19,239 nt of DNA from Gammaproteobacteria bacterium (GCA_003451715.1 DMJN01000208.1:2906-22144), one strand, 5' to 3'. Shown: positions 5,770-14,312, numbered from the stretch's first letter. The notes: generated by a model not told the origin, from the letters alone. Numbers and translations: made by a program.

Positions 5770-7170
5770 CTACTCCTTAAAAATTCTACCCGGATTCAGA
5801 ATGCCGTCGGGGTCCATGGTGTTTTTCAATGCCTTCATCAGGGCAATCTCGGAATCGCTCTTGCTGTAAGACAAAAATTGTCGCTTCATGAGACCGATTC
5901 CGTGCTCAGCGGAAATCGCTCCGTTAAGCTCCTGAATCAATCCGTAAATAATTTCGTCGATATCGAGATGGTGATCTCGAGTGTCGGACCCGATGTTGAT
6001 AAGGATATGCACATTGCCATCTCCGATATGCCCGAACAAGCCTATGACCGTATCGGGCCACACTTCCCTCAAGCGCCGCTCCACTTCTTCTCCGAAGTAA
6101 CCCATGTCGTCGATATTCAGACTGACATCATAGGCGTGCATAAAACCAGCACTGATTACTTCGGCTGCTGCATCCCTTACAGCCCACAAGTTATTCACTT
6201 TGGTGTCCGAATCGGCGATGACTACTTCCTCCACCAGCGCGCTATCGGCTGCCTGACCGAGGGAGTCGACAAACAATTCGCTATCTCGCTGAGCATTCGA
6301 GCCCATACTTTCGATAAGTACATAGAACGCATATTTGTCAGGCAATGGCTCGGTAACGTGAGGAACATACTCATCGATCAATTTATAAGTATTCACCCAA
6401 AGCACTTCGAAAGCGCTCAGATTGGAGCCAAGGCTGGTCTGCGCATGCACCAGCAGATTAGCAACGCTGTCGAAATCTTTAACCCCACAGAGTGCGACCG
6501 CCTGGCTGCTGGGCTTGGGAGATAACTTGAGAACTGCCCGGGTAATCAGGCCCAGAGTTCCTTCGCTGCCTATAAAGAGTTGCTTCAGGTCATAGCCGGT
6601 ATTGTTCTTACGCAGCTTGTGCAGCCCGTTGATGATTGTGCCGTCTGCCAGCACGGCTTCCACTGAAATGACCAGGTCACGAACCATGCCATAGTGTATG
6701 ACCCGGTTACCCCCGGCGTTGGTGGAGAGATTGCCGCCTATGGTGCAGCTGCCTCTGGCTCCCATATCAAGCGGAAACAGCAAATCATGGGTCTCGGCTT
6801 GTTCCTGAATAGTCTGCAGTTCTACGCCCGCCTCCACTGTCATGGTGGATGTAAAGCGATCAATCTCCTCCACCTTTTTCATGCGTTCGAAGCTGAGTGA
6901 AATTTCTCCATCCAACGGAGCCGCGGCGGAGACCAGCCCTGTCATGCCTCCTTGGGGTGCCACCGCTTGCCCGGCGGCGTGACAGGCCTTGAGAATTTCA
7001 GACACCTGCTCGGTACTTTCCGGTCGCAATAATAAGCGCGGCGGTACAGCTCTCGCTCCCATAAGATCCTGAAAGTTCTTCGATTCGATATCGGTCCCTT
7101 CACGGAAACCCGTGGGACCCACAATCTCCTTCAATCGGTCGATGAGTGCTGCTGGGTCGTGCTCAGACAT
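5770..7170 (-). CDS. FAD-dependent D-2-hydroxyacid dehydrogenase (GlcD / D2HGDH type)
   Basis: A 466-residue vanillyl-alcohol-oxidase-superfamily flavoprotein. The FAD-binding half shows APQGGMTGL (71-79), IGGNLSTNAGG (144-154) and GSEGTLGLIT (201-210). The C-terminal substrate domain shows GHIGDGNVH (380-388), whose histidines bind the catalytic metal in D-lactate/D-2-hydroxyglutarate dehydrogenases, then SAEHGIG (420-426) and a DPDGILNPGR ending. It should oxidise a D-2-hydroxyacid to the 2-oxoacid and pass electrons to a quinone, ETF or cytochrome. The ATG at 7168-7170 (MSEHDP) is preferred because a GAGAG sits just upstream; an in-frame TTG at 7194 would add 8 residues. It is the first gene of the minus-strand cluster. 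The particular substrate (glycolate, lactate, hydroxyglutarate) cannot be told from sequence. Confidence 0.92.
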   Translation of the reverse strand: MSEHDPAALIDRLKEIVGPTGFREGTDIESKNFQDLMGARAVPPRLLLRPESTEQVSEILKACHAAGQAVAPQGGMTGLVSAAAPLDGEISLSFERMKKVEEIDRFTSTMTVEAGVELQTIQEQAETHDLLFPLDMGARGSCTIGGNLSTNAGGNRVIHYGMVRDLVISVEAVLADGTIINGLHKLRKNNTGYDLKQLFIGSEGTLGLITRAVLKLSPKPSSQAVALCGVKDFDSVANLLVHAQTSLGSNLSAFEVLWVNTYKLIDEYVPHVTEPLPDKYAFYVLIESMGSNAQRDSELFVDSLGQAADSALVEEVVIADSDTKVNNLWAVRDAAAEVISAGFMHAYDVSLNIDDMGYFGEEVERRLREVWPDTVIGLFGHIGDGNVHILINIGSDTRDHHLDIDEIIYGLIQELNGAISAEHGIGLMKRQFLSYSKSDSEIALMKALKNTMDPDGILNPGRIFKE

Positions 7171-7340
7171 TTGAGACTCTCGGGACAAAAACAAACGATG
7201 GTAGCATACTCAATTTGAGGCTTGCTGGAAGTTTGAAGCCATAGCGGAGCATCTACACTAGTAACTAATACTGATAGACTAGCGTCTCACTATTCGAGAT
7301 TCATTCCCGGGCATTCATCGCCTGCGTGCTGGAGAAAACC

Positions 7341-7658
7341 ATGACCAGATTTTTACTTATCGCCGCAACAACGTCTCTACTCGCAGCATGTAGCAACTGG
7401 GTGCAGGTGACCAACGAAGGTGCAGGCGTGCGGCTGGCCAATGCAGGTGAAGTCGGAAATTGTCGACGCCTCGGTCGAATTCAAGCACAAACCATGAGTC
7501 GGGTGGTAGTCATGGAACGCGGAAACGAGCGCGTGCAGGAAGAACTGTCGAGACTGGCTCGCAACGAAGCCGGCAGCATGGGCGGTAACACCATTGTACC
7601 CGAATCAGTCATAGACGAAGGACGTCAAACCTTCGGCGTCTTCTCCTGTCCCAACTAA
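7341..7658 (+). CDS. DUF4156-type small lipoprotein
   Basis: A 105-residue lipoprotein: MTRFLLIAATTSLLAACS gives a signal peptide with lipobox LAAC. The mature part contains Cys residues at NCRRLG and at the C-terminal GVFSCPN that could pair, plus an ARNEAGSMGGNTIV stretch typical of DUF4156 and RcsF-like small lipoproteins. A GTG at 7326 is in frame, but GGAGA at about 7331-7335 is a ribosome-binding site for the ATG at 7341, and the lipobox spacing also favours the shorter start. It is transcribed divergently from the hydroxyacid dehydrogenase gene. It probably sits in the outer membrane facing the periplasm; no function is established for the family. Confidence 0.85.
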   Translation: MTRFLLIAATTSLLAACSNWVQVTNEGAGVRLANAGEVGNCRRLGRIQAQTMSRVVVMERGNERVQEELSRLARNEAGSMGGNTIVPESVIDEGRQTFGVFSCPN

Positions 7659-7979
7659 TTCGAGACCAGCGCTCCCATCGTACGCCAGTCCCAGCAAACC
7701 TGGTCATGACCACCCGCCGGGGCCGGTGTATATACTATTCAATAAACACCCGTGTTTTCGAAGCTGCAGCCCGATTCAGCATCGATTTCTTCCAGCACCG
7801 GCATGAAGTCAAACAGTGAATTTTTTGCATGGCAATCTGCTCAGTTGAACCAGTTGCGATGAAGCTGCGACCTGAGGACAAAATGTGTAGATTCGAAACA
7901 CATTTGGCCGAAGTTCGTTTAAAATACAGCTCGGTGATACTGGCCGTCACATCTGTTTTCCCTGTAACTGGATGCAATT
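7659..7979. other. Intergenic region with palindromes, upstream of the RND remnant
   Basis: No gene is visible. It holds a perfect 12-base palindrome TGGTCATGACCA (7701-7712) and an 8+8 inverted repeat AAATGTGT / ACACATTT (7881-7888 and 7898-7905) about 75 bases before the start of the RND fragment. A -10-like TAAAAT lies at 7920-7925. The second palindrome has the size of an operator, but no regulator gene adjoins it. Confidence 0.4.
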
Positions 7980-8459
7980 ATGGAAAGAATACTACTGACT
8001 CTCAGTGATGCTTTTGCTCTAGCGCCCTACAAGGTCCTGAAATATAAGAGTTTTATTCTCAGCGGCCTATTCGTTATTACTGCCGTGATGATGTATGGCA
8101 TCTTCTCGCGCACCACGCTGGACATGACCATGGAGAGCTTTCTGCCTGCGGAAGATCCCGCCATGGGCGCGATGAACGATTTTCGCGAACAATTCGGCAG
8201 TGACGACTCGGTATTTCTGGTCTACCGCGCCAAAGACGGCAATATTTTCTCCCGCGAGTCCATGGAGGCGGCTCAGCGGCTGACTGATGACCTGCGGAAT
8301 TGGCAGGATCTCGATCGTAGTACCTACCCGGAGTCACTGGACGGCATTGCACTTGACTGGAACGAGCTGAATCATATTCGTCGCGTGTCAAACACAATGG
8401 CTGATATTAGCAGCAAAATGCCCAGAAGAGAGTTACGCCCCGACCTGGGTGATTGTTGA
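7980..8459 (+). pseudogene. Truncated RND/MMPL-family exporter, N-terminal remnant
   Basis: Only 159 residues of a transporter that normally has about 750 or more. Visible are the cytoplasmic N-terminus, transmembrane helix 1 (about 25-43, KSFILSGLFVITAVMMYGIF) and the start of the first periplasmic loop with the family-typical TLDMTMESFLPAEDPAMGAMNDFREQFGSDDSVFLVYR and a SLDGIALDWNELNHIRRVSNT stretch. After about residue 145 the sequence loses family character and stops at a TGA; the following 400 bases carry no continuation in any frame. This suggests a deletion rather than a single frameshift. Relatives are RND-superfamily 'predicted exporters' that often sit next to LolA_like proteins such as the next gene. 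It might still make a one-helix protein, but I consider it non-functional. Confidence 0.75.
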
Positions 8460-8883
8460 GTCGTCATAGTTAAATTAGCTTCCCGGAATTCTCGATAGAC
8501 CACACAAATTGAAAAGCAGCTATTTGACCACTAATTGACCGCTAGATTGAAGCAAAAAAATCCATGCAGCCGGATATGGTCAGATTTTGTAATACAGGAT
8601 AAGCTGGGCAACAGAAGAAGGTTGTTTCCGATCGGCATCGCACAGGTTCGCAGCTGCGATTTTCAGCAGACGTTTGCAATTTTGCAGTTTAACTATCAAT
8701 AAGTTAGATCGTCGGAATCAACAAATACTGTAGAGTGTGCTATGGAAATACTGTTAAAATGGCTCTATCCCTGAAGTCGTTGCAGTAACTGGTGAACCAA
8801 ATCTTTCTATCTGCCGACTCTATAGACGACGATACAGCCCGCTGGGAATCTGCTAAGTTTCGAGACATTGAGTGAGAATCAAA
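8460..8883. other. Intergenic region: RND gene scar and probable ABC-operon promoter
   Basis: No gene is visible. Candidate promoter: TTGCAG (8682-8687), a 17-base spacer and TAGATC (8705-8710). A direct repeat AAATACTGT occurs at 8723-8731 and 8746-8754, 23 bases apart (about two helical turns), followed by TAAAAT; it may bind a regulator. No remaining exporter sequence could be read in any frame. All of these are weak signals. Confidence 0.4.
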
Positions 8884-9672
8884 ATGAATTACCACATAGC
8901 TTCCAAATTAGAAGCATTAGTAAACCGAGTTAGTCAGTATCGAATCTGGCCTGCTTTTTTACTAATCAGTTTCCACTCCAGTCTCGCCCTCGGCGCTGAC
9001 TCGGCGATAGAAATAATTGACCAGATGGAGGCGCTTTATCAGGGCGTTTCCAGCAGTGCGACCATGACCATGATCGTGGAAACGCCACAGTATCAGCGCA
9101 CCATGGAAATGCAAGCCAATTCGATGGGAACGGAGAATACTTTTATCCGAATTCTGTCTCCTCGAAAAGATCGGGGCATCGCCACCCTGAAGCTGGATAT
9201 GGAAATGTGGAACTACCTGCCCAAGATCAACAAGGTAATCAAGGTACCCCCCTCGATGATGATGGGGTCGTGGATGGGCAGCGATTTCACCAATGACGAC
9301 CTGGTTAAGCAAACCACACTGACCAAAGAGTATTTCCTTACGCTGGAAGAAACGGACGAGCTCTACACGATAATACTGGTCCCCAAAGAGGAAACCGTTA
9401 CTGTATGGGGCAAGATAGACTACGTTGTCGATAAACAGTATATGGTACCAGTGGGTCAGAATTTCTATGATGATAGAGGCGAATTAATTCGCAAGCTGGA
9501 GTTCTCGGAGCTGAAAGAATTTTCTGGCAAGTTAATCCCCTCAAGACTTGAAATGATTCCAATGAACAAGGAAGGTCACAAGACAATCGTTATTTATGAC
9601 AATCTTCAATTCAATCCGCCGGGAGTTGATGAATCTATTTTCACGCTTCGAAACCTTAGATCTCGTTTTTAG
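8884..9672 (+). CDS. LolA_like outer-membrane lipoprotein-sorting family protein
   Basis: A 262-residue exported protein, probably a periplasmic carrier. It has a long N-region then a hydrophobic signal (WPAFLLISFHSSLALGA). The mature part carries the family hallmark MEMWNYLPKINKVIKVPPSMMMGSWMGSDFTNDDLV, as in 'outer membrane lipoprotein-sorting' (LolA_like, PF17131-type) proteins. These have the half-barrel fold of LolA, which shields lipid chains in the periplasm. The ATG at 8884 is chosen over a GTG 12 bases upstream because GTGAGA lies at ribosome-binding distance. It is first in a five-gene run with gaps of 9, -1, 8 and 3 bases. The natural assumption is that it receives a lipid or lipoprotein from the ABC permeases encoded next. 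The cargo is unknown. Confidence 0.88.
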   Translation: MNYHIASKLEALVNRVSQYRIWPAFLLISFHSSLALGADSAIEIIDQMEALYQGVSSSATMTMIVETPQYQRTMEMQANSMGTENTFIRILSPRKDRGIATLKLDMEMWNYLPKINKVIKVPPSMMMGSWMGSDFTNDDLVKQTTLTKEYFLTLEETDELYTIILVPKEETVTVWGKIDYVVDKQYMVPVGQNFYDDRGELIRKLEFSELKEFSGKLIPSRLEMIPMNKEGHKTIVIYDNLQFNPPGVDESIFTLRNLRSRF

Positions 9673-9681
9673 AAGCTTCCA

Positions 9682-10902
9682 ATGCTGTTGTTGAAACTGG
9701 CCTTTCGCAATATATTCCGTCAACGTCGCCGGTCTTTATTGACTGCACTGAGTTTGACCGGTGGGTATATCCTATGTGTCTTCAGCTTTTCCCTGAGTGA
9801 GGGCAGCTACAGTAATGCCATCTCATTTTTCATTCTCGATCATACTGGCCATATCCAAATCCACTTGGATGACTATCTGCTAAGGCCGAAGATTCACAAA
9901 ACAATAGATGATCCTCAGGGGCTGAGCGAGCTGCTCGATGCCAATGAGGAAATTGAGAGTCACACCCTGCGTGTTTTTGCCCCCGCTATTTCCTATTATG
10001 AAAAGGACAATTCTCCAGCTCAGGTTATAGGTGTTGCCCTGGATAGAGAACGAAGCACCAGCACCCTGGCCGCAAAAATTTCTGCCGGGGAGTATATCGA
10101 TAATGCACTGGACGCCGAAGGATATTACTCGGCGATGATTGGAGCGGGGATTGCCAACAGCCTGAATATCGGACTGGGGGATGAACTCATCCTTATTTCT
10201 CAGGGCGCAGATGGCTCGATTGCCAATGATATTTTTATCGTCAAGGCAATTGTTGGCAACAGAGCGTCTCCAGATCGGACAACAGTGTTCCTGCCACTTA
10301 TAGCAGCGCAGGAATTTCTCAGTATGTACGGTTCGGTGCATGAAGTTTCTATTCTTTTGAAAGATGATGGTGAAGCCAGAGTGCAAGCCGCTGCACTTCA
10401 GGATCAGCTACCGGAATTAACCGTGGATCCCTGGCAGACCGTGGAGTCGACCTTTTATCAATCCATGCAGGCCGACAAGCAGGGCAATAATTTCTTCATG
10501 GGATTTATCGTGTTCATAGTCTTCGTCGGAGTGCTCAATACCGTTCTCATGTCGGTACTGGAGCGCACCCGAGAGTTTGGTGTGCTCAAGGCAATCGGCA
10601 GCAGGCCCTTGAAAATCGCCCTGATGATTACCCTCGAGACCGGGCTGCTGGCAACCTTAAGCTTGGTAGTGGGAATACTGCTTTCGTTGCCACTCATTGC
10701 CTGGTTTACCTTTACTGGTATTGAACTCGCCGAGCCTATGGATGTAGGCGGCATATTGATGAGCCACCTCACTGGCGAATTGTCCCTGTTTGTTTTTGGA
10801 ATGCCACTGCTGTTTATAGTAGTTTTCGCCCTATTTATCAGTATTCCAGCCGGAATGAGAGCGGCGAGAATATCGCCCACCGAAGCCATGCGGAGCAACT
10901 AG
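9682..10902 (+). CDS. ABC transporter permease, FtsX/LolC/MacB type (first copy)
   Basis: A 406-residue inner-membrane protein with the four-helix FtsX/MacB plan: basic N-terminus RNIFRQRRRS, helix 1 (about 20-40), a large periplasmic domain (about 45-265), then three helices (about 271-293, 313-342 and 366-390). The cytoplasmic coupling loop ERTREFGVLKAIGSRP starts at residue 294, typical of LolC/LolE/MacB permeases that contact the ATPase. It is followed by an overlapping sister gene with the same architecture and loop position. Such permeases do not import; they extract lipoproteins or drive periplasmic motion. It likely forms a heterodimer with the next protein and is powered by the ATPase encoded at 12134. 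Confidence 0.92.
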   Translation: MLLLKLAFRNIFRQRRRSLLTALSLTGGYILCVFSFSLSEGSYSNAISFFILDHTGHIQIHLDDYLLRPKIHKTIDDPQGLSELLDANEEIESHTLRVFAPAISYYEKDNSPAQVIGVALDRERSTSTLAAKISAGEYIDNALDAEGYYSAMIGAGIANSLNIGLGDELILISQGADGSIANDIFIVKAIVGNRASPDRTTVFLPLIAAQEFLSMYGSVHEVSILLKDDGEARVQAAALQDQLPELTVDPWQTVESTFYQSMQADKQGNNFFMGFIVFIVFVGVLNTVLMSVLERTREFGVLKAIGSRPLKIALMITLETGLLATLSLVVGILLSLPLIAWFTFTGIELAEPMDVGGILMSHLTGELSLFVFGMPLLFIVVFALFISIPAGMRAARISPTEAMRSN

Positions 10903-12125
10903 TGCAGACGATAAAGCTGGCATTTCGAAATTTGTTCCGCAATACCCGCCGCACGATTCTAACCGTTATGCTAATTTCCCTCAGCCTGACTGCGTTAATC
11001 GCTGTTGACGCAGTAATGCGAGGCATGCTCACCCTATTGGTGGAAAATGTCACCGGTACACTCAGTGGTGAAGCACAGATTCATCGTGTTGGATATCGGG
11101 AAAATCTGGACATTGATCTTTTCCTGGAAGATTCTATGGAAATTGAGCAGACACTTTCACAAGATGCATCGCTGCAATCTTACAGTCCACGAGTGATTAG
11201 CGGCGGTATGATTTCCTCCAGCTATAACGTTTCTGCAGGCTTGCTCTATGGCATCGATGCAGATCGTGAACAGACCATTAGCAAGGTAGCTCAGGCAGTA
11301 GTACGAGGAGAGTATCTAACAGGTGAAGACAGTGAATTGCTCATCGGTCAATCTATGGCTGAATTATTGGAAGTCGACCTGGGTGATCGAATTGTACTGA
11401 CATTGTCCGAGGCAAATACCGGTGAACTTGCTCAGGCCCTGTTCAGAATCTCTGGCATCCTGGAGTTTGGTATGCGCGAACTGGATGACAATTTTGTTTT
11501 TATTAATATTGCCTCGGCGCGTAAAGCACTGGCAATGTCCGATCAACAAACCCATGAATTCGTACTGACATTTGTGAATCCGGAGGATGCCGAAAATCCG
11601 GACAGCGGGATCTTTACACAACTTAATGATGAAGAGATTGAGGCGCTTGGCTGGATGGATCTAAACAGAGAAATTAGTCTGATCATTGAATTGATGGCCT
11701 ACTCCTCATTGGTAGTTGGTGCAGTGCTTTTTTTATTGGCATCGCTGGGCGTTATTAATTCCATGTTCATGTCAATTTATGAGCGCATCTATGAATTCGG
11801 AGTGATCAAAGCCATCGGTACCCGCCCCGCGGAAATCTCTAGACTTATACTTTGCGAAGCATTTCTGCTGGCAACTATTAGCTGCGGCATTGGTTTGTTG
11901 CTGGGTTTTGCAGTTAATAGCTGGACTTCTGCAAATGGGATTGGGATGGGCGAAATGGAGTTTTCCGGCATCGCTATCAGTAACAACATATTTGGTGAAT
12001 TTCACATTGCACAGTTTACTCAATTTCCAATCTACGTGGTGATACTAACGATTGCTGCCGCTATCTACCCAGCCAGGTTTGCCGCCAGAATTATCCCCTC
12101 GGAAGCATTACAGAGAAGCCTTTAG
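10902..12125 (+). CDS. ABC transporter permease, FtsX/LolE/MacB type (second copy)
   Basis: A 407-residue protein with a GTG start that overlaps the previous stop by one base (TAGTG), so translation is coupled. The architecture matches its neighbour: RNLFRNTRRTILTV N-terminus, helix 1, a periplasmic domain of about 220 residues, then three C-terminal helices. The loop ERIYEFGVIKAIGTRPAEI starts at residue 294, the same position as in the sister protein, which supports an old tandem duplication like LolC/LolE. The periplasmic domains have diverged strongly, suggesting different partners, for example one docking the LolA_like carrier and one gating cargo. That division of labour is inference from LolCDE. 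Confidence 0.92.
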   Translation: MQTIKLAFRNLFRNTRRTILTVMLISLSLTALIAVDAVMRGMLTLLVENVTGTLSGEAQIHRVGYRENLDIDLFLEDSMEIEQTLSQDASLQSYSPRVISGGMISSSYNVSAGLLYGIDADREQTISKVAQAVVRGEYLTGEDSELLIGQSMAELLEVDLGDRIVLTLSEANTGELAQALFRISGILEFGMRELDDNFVFINIASARKALAMSDQQTHEFVLTFVNPEDAENPDSGIFTQLNDEEIEALGWMDLNREISLIIELMAYSSLVVGAVLFLLASLGVINSMFMSIYERIYEFGVIKAIGTRPAEISRLILCEAFLLATISCGIGLLLGFAVNSWTSANGIGMGEMEFSGIAISNNIFGEFHIAQFTQFPIYVVILTIAAAIYPARFAARIIPSEALQRSL

Positions 12126-12133
12126 GAGTTTGT

Positions 12134-12823
12134 ATGTCAGGTGTTATCTCAACTACTGATGTCTGTCGTTATTTCGGCGACGACGAAGAAACCATGGTTA
12201 AGGCTGTTGACAGGGTTTCGATTGAAATAGAACGAGGAGAATTTACTGCTATCGTAGGTCCCTCCGGCTCAGGCAAAACCACTCTGCTACACCTACTGGG
12301 AGGGCTCGATAATCCAACATCCGGCGCTGTGGAATTATCCGATACCAATATCGCTGCAATGTCGGGTGCGGTACTTTCCGATTTCCGCCGAGACCATATT
12401 GGATTTATCTTCCAGTCATACAATTTGATTCCGGTTTTTTCCGCCGAAGAGAATATTGAATACATCATGCTGCTACAGGGTGTTGAAGCCTCGGAGAGAA
12501 AACGCCGGGTCACCGATATGTTGAAACAGGTGGGTCTCGAAGGACTGGGAAATCGTCGCCCCAACAAATTATCCGGGGGTCAACAGCAACGGGTGGCGGT
12601 TGCGCGAGCCATGGTTTCTCATCCAGAGATAATCCTCGCAGACGAGCCCACCGCCAATCTCGATTCCAAGACCGGAATTGCCTTGCTCGATCTTATGAAA
12701 GAATTGAATGAGAACCACAACATGACCTTTGTGTTCTCAACCCATGATGAAAAGATCATGAGTCGGGCTGGCCGACTTATTCATTTACATGACGGCGAAG
12801 TAGAGCTGGACGAAACAAAATAG
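12134..12823 (+). CDS. ABC transporter ATP-binding protein, LolD/MacB type
   Basis: A 229-residue cytoplasmic ATPase with every key motif intact: Walker A GPSGSGKTT (42-50), Q-loop Gln94 (FIFQSYNLIP), signature LSGGQQQRVAVARA (146-159), Walker B IILADE (166-171) with EPTANLDS, and switch His204 (FSTHD). Length and motifs are those of the LolD/MacB/FtsE-like group. A GGAG ribosome-binding site lies at the end of the preceding gene, 8 bases away. It should power the two permeases encoded just upstream, giving an LolCDE-like 1:1:2 complex. Confidence 0.95.
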   Translation: MSGVISTTDVCRYFGDDEETMVKAVDRVSIEIERGEFTAIVGPSGSGKTTLLHLLGGLDNPTSGAVELSDTNIAAMSGAVLSDFRRDHIGFIFQSYNLIPVFSAEENIEYIMLLQGVEASERKRRVTDMLKQVGLEGLGNRRPNKLSGGQQQRVAVARAMVSHPEIILADEPTANLDSKTGIALLDLMKELNENHNMTFVFSTHDEKIMSRAGRLIHLHDGEVELDETK

Positions 12824-12826
12824 CCT

Positions 12827-14029
12827 ATGCGCTGCATCCTTGCATTCTTTGCGTTTTTTTCTTTGAGCGCTGTTAGTATCGATGTGTTCAGCCAGGTTAA
12901 CTTCTCGGGCTACTTGAAAAATTATTCAATTATCCAGGATGCAATCGATGACGGTCCAATTCGAATCGATCGCATTTATAGCATGCAAAACAGTGGCCGT
13001 TTCATGCTGGACGTATTTAACGACAATCAGGTCTGGCAATTACATTATGAAGTTGGTGTGGATTCGACTTCCAAGCTGCAGGGGTTTGGAGAGTCATTCA
13101 TGATTCCAGAGCGCCAGAGTTATCGATTGACCGATATCAGGCCGACGATAGGTCCCACAGGCAAGAAAAACATAGTGCCGCAAAACCTGGACAGGATGAA
13201 TGTTCAATTTCAGATGGAAGCTGGCGATCTCACAATAGGCAGACAGGCAATAACTTTCGGCTCAGCCAGAATGATTAATCCCAGCGATGTGTTCTTGCCA
13301 TTCGATGTCAGAACCCTGAACACCGAATACCGAGTCGGTATCGACGCAGTACGCTTTCAAAAACCCATAGCTCAACTGGGTGAATTAGACATAGGCGTTA
13401 TCCTTGGTCCTGACGGAAAGTCCGAGAATTCTGCTGCATTTTTCCAGCTGCTGACGAATATCTCTGGTAGTGATTATCAATTTACAGCCATGCGCTTCGC
13501 CGAACAAAACCTGATTGGCGCTGGTGTACAATCGGCATTGGGAGTTTTTGGCTTCTGGCTGGAAGCAGCCCACGTTAACGGCGATGAAGACTATACCCGA
13601 GCCTCTATCGGAGTGGATTATGCCTTCAATGAGCGAGTATTTGGCATGATTGAATACCATCTCAATGAAGCCGGTTCAAGCAATCCCGACAACTATCTTG
13701 AGCAATTTGATGACACGGCTTATACAGCAGGCGGTGTTTTTTTACTGGGTAAGAACTACCTGATTCCAGCAGTTAATTGGCAGGCAAGCGCATTGCTTAG
13801 CCTATCCCTTTCTTCATTAACGAATTTAGATGATGGCTCGATGTTTCTCAACTTCGGTGCCAATTACAGTCTTTCAGACAATCTGTATATGGGTATGGGT
13901 TACTATCATTTTGTCGGAGATGATTTTGACTTTTCGAATGAGGCCCCGGTTGAACAGCAGTTTCAATTTGGTTCGGAATATGGCGGCAATCCGAACTCAA
14001 TTTTTGTGACCTTTCAGTATTATTTTTAG
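12827..14029 (+). CDS. Outer-membrane beta-barrel protein of the Lol-like operon
   Basis: A 400-residue protein with signal peptide (residues 1-22, cleavage near DVFS/QVNF). The mature part has alternating amphipathic strands, aromatic belts and the C-terminal ...FVTFQYYF ending in Phe, the signature recognised by the BAM machine. Strand-like repeats such as NLYMGMGYYHFVG, FGFWLEAAHVNG and VGIDAVRFQK support a barrel of roughly 16-18 strands; this count is a guess. I do not recognise a named family with certainty; it is porin/DUF1302-like in style. It starts 3 bases after the ATPase stop and is the last gene of the operon. It probably is the outer-membrane receptor or exit for the cargo, in the place LolB has in the ordinary Lol pathway. 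Confidence 0.8.
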   Translation: MRCILAFFAFFSLSAVSIDVFSQVNFSGYLKNYSIIQDAIDDGPIRIDRIYSMQNSGRFMLDVFNDNQVWQLHYEVGVDSTSKLQGFGESFMIPERQSYRLTDIRPTIGPTGKKNIVPQNLDRMNVQFQMEAGDLTIGRQAITFGSARMINPSDVFLPFDVRTLNTEYRVGIDAVRFQKPIAQLGELDIGVILGPDGKSENSAAFFQLLTNISGSDYQFTAMRFAEQNLIGAGVQSALGVFGFWLEAAHVNGDEDYTRASIGVDYAFNERVFGMIEYHLNEAGSSNPDNYLEQFDDTAYTAGGVFLLGKNYLIPAVNWQASALLSLSLSSLTNLDDGSMFLNFGANYSLSDNLYMGMGYYHFVGDDFDFSNEAPVEQQFQFGSEYGGNPNSIFVTFQYYF

Positions 14030-14252
14030 CCAAGCCTACCTAATGAGTTGACTGATAATCGATCCATTGCCTTGACGGTGCCTTTGGCAGCTGGGCCATT
14101 TCACGTTCAATAACGGGCTCCCTTAATCTTCTTCGATGAAGATGTGCGCCTTGGCACCACCTTTACCTACTCATTTTGACGGGAACTATGTGATGTAGAC
14201 ACACACATTAATTTATGGCTCAATCCGCACTGTCTGATTAATGTAGAACAGA

Positions 14253-14281
14253 TTGCAAGAAGTGTATTTAAACGTGATATA
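14253..14281 (+). promoter_or_regulatory. Possible sigma70-like promoter of the receiver gene
   Basis: TTGCAA (14253-14258), a 17-base spacer and GATATA (14276-14281), about 30 bases before the receiver ATG, with a GAAGGAAG ribosome-binding site between. The match to consensus is moderate. The rest of the 14030-14312 gap shows only a small ATCTTC/GAAGAT hairpin and no clear terminator for the ABC operon. Confidence 0.35.
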
Positions 14282-14312
14282 TCCTGGGGATGTTAGAAGG
14301 AAGTTGTAAGTC

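Noticed and set aside
5443..6525. Long plus-strand open frame (360 codons) opposite the dehydrogenase and SDR genes
   Set aside because: It is antisense to two well-supported genes with intact motifs and has no recognisable domain.
8460..8883. A frameshifted continuation of the RND exporter
   Set aside because: I read all three plus frames and found no RND-like sequence, so a deletion is more likely than a frameshift.
14100..14180. Minus-strand peptide VGKGGAKAHIFIEED before a stop, possibly a gene remnant
   Set aside because: Only 15 codons are open before an upstream stop; too short to assign to any family.
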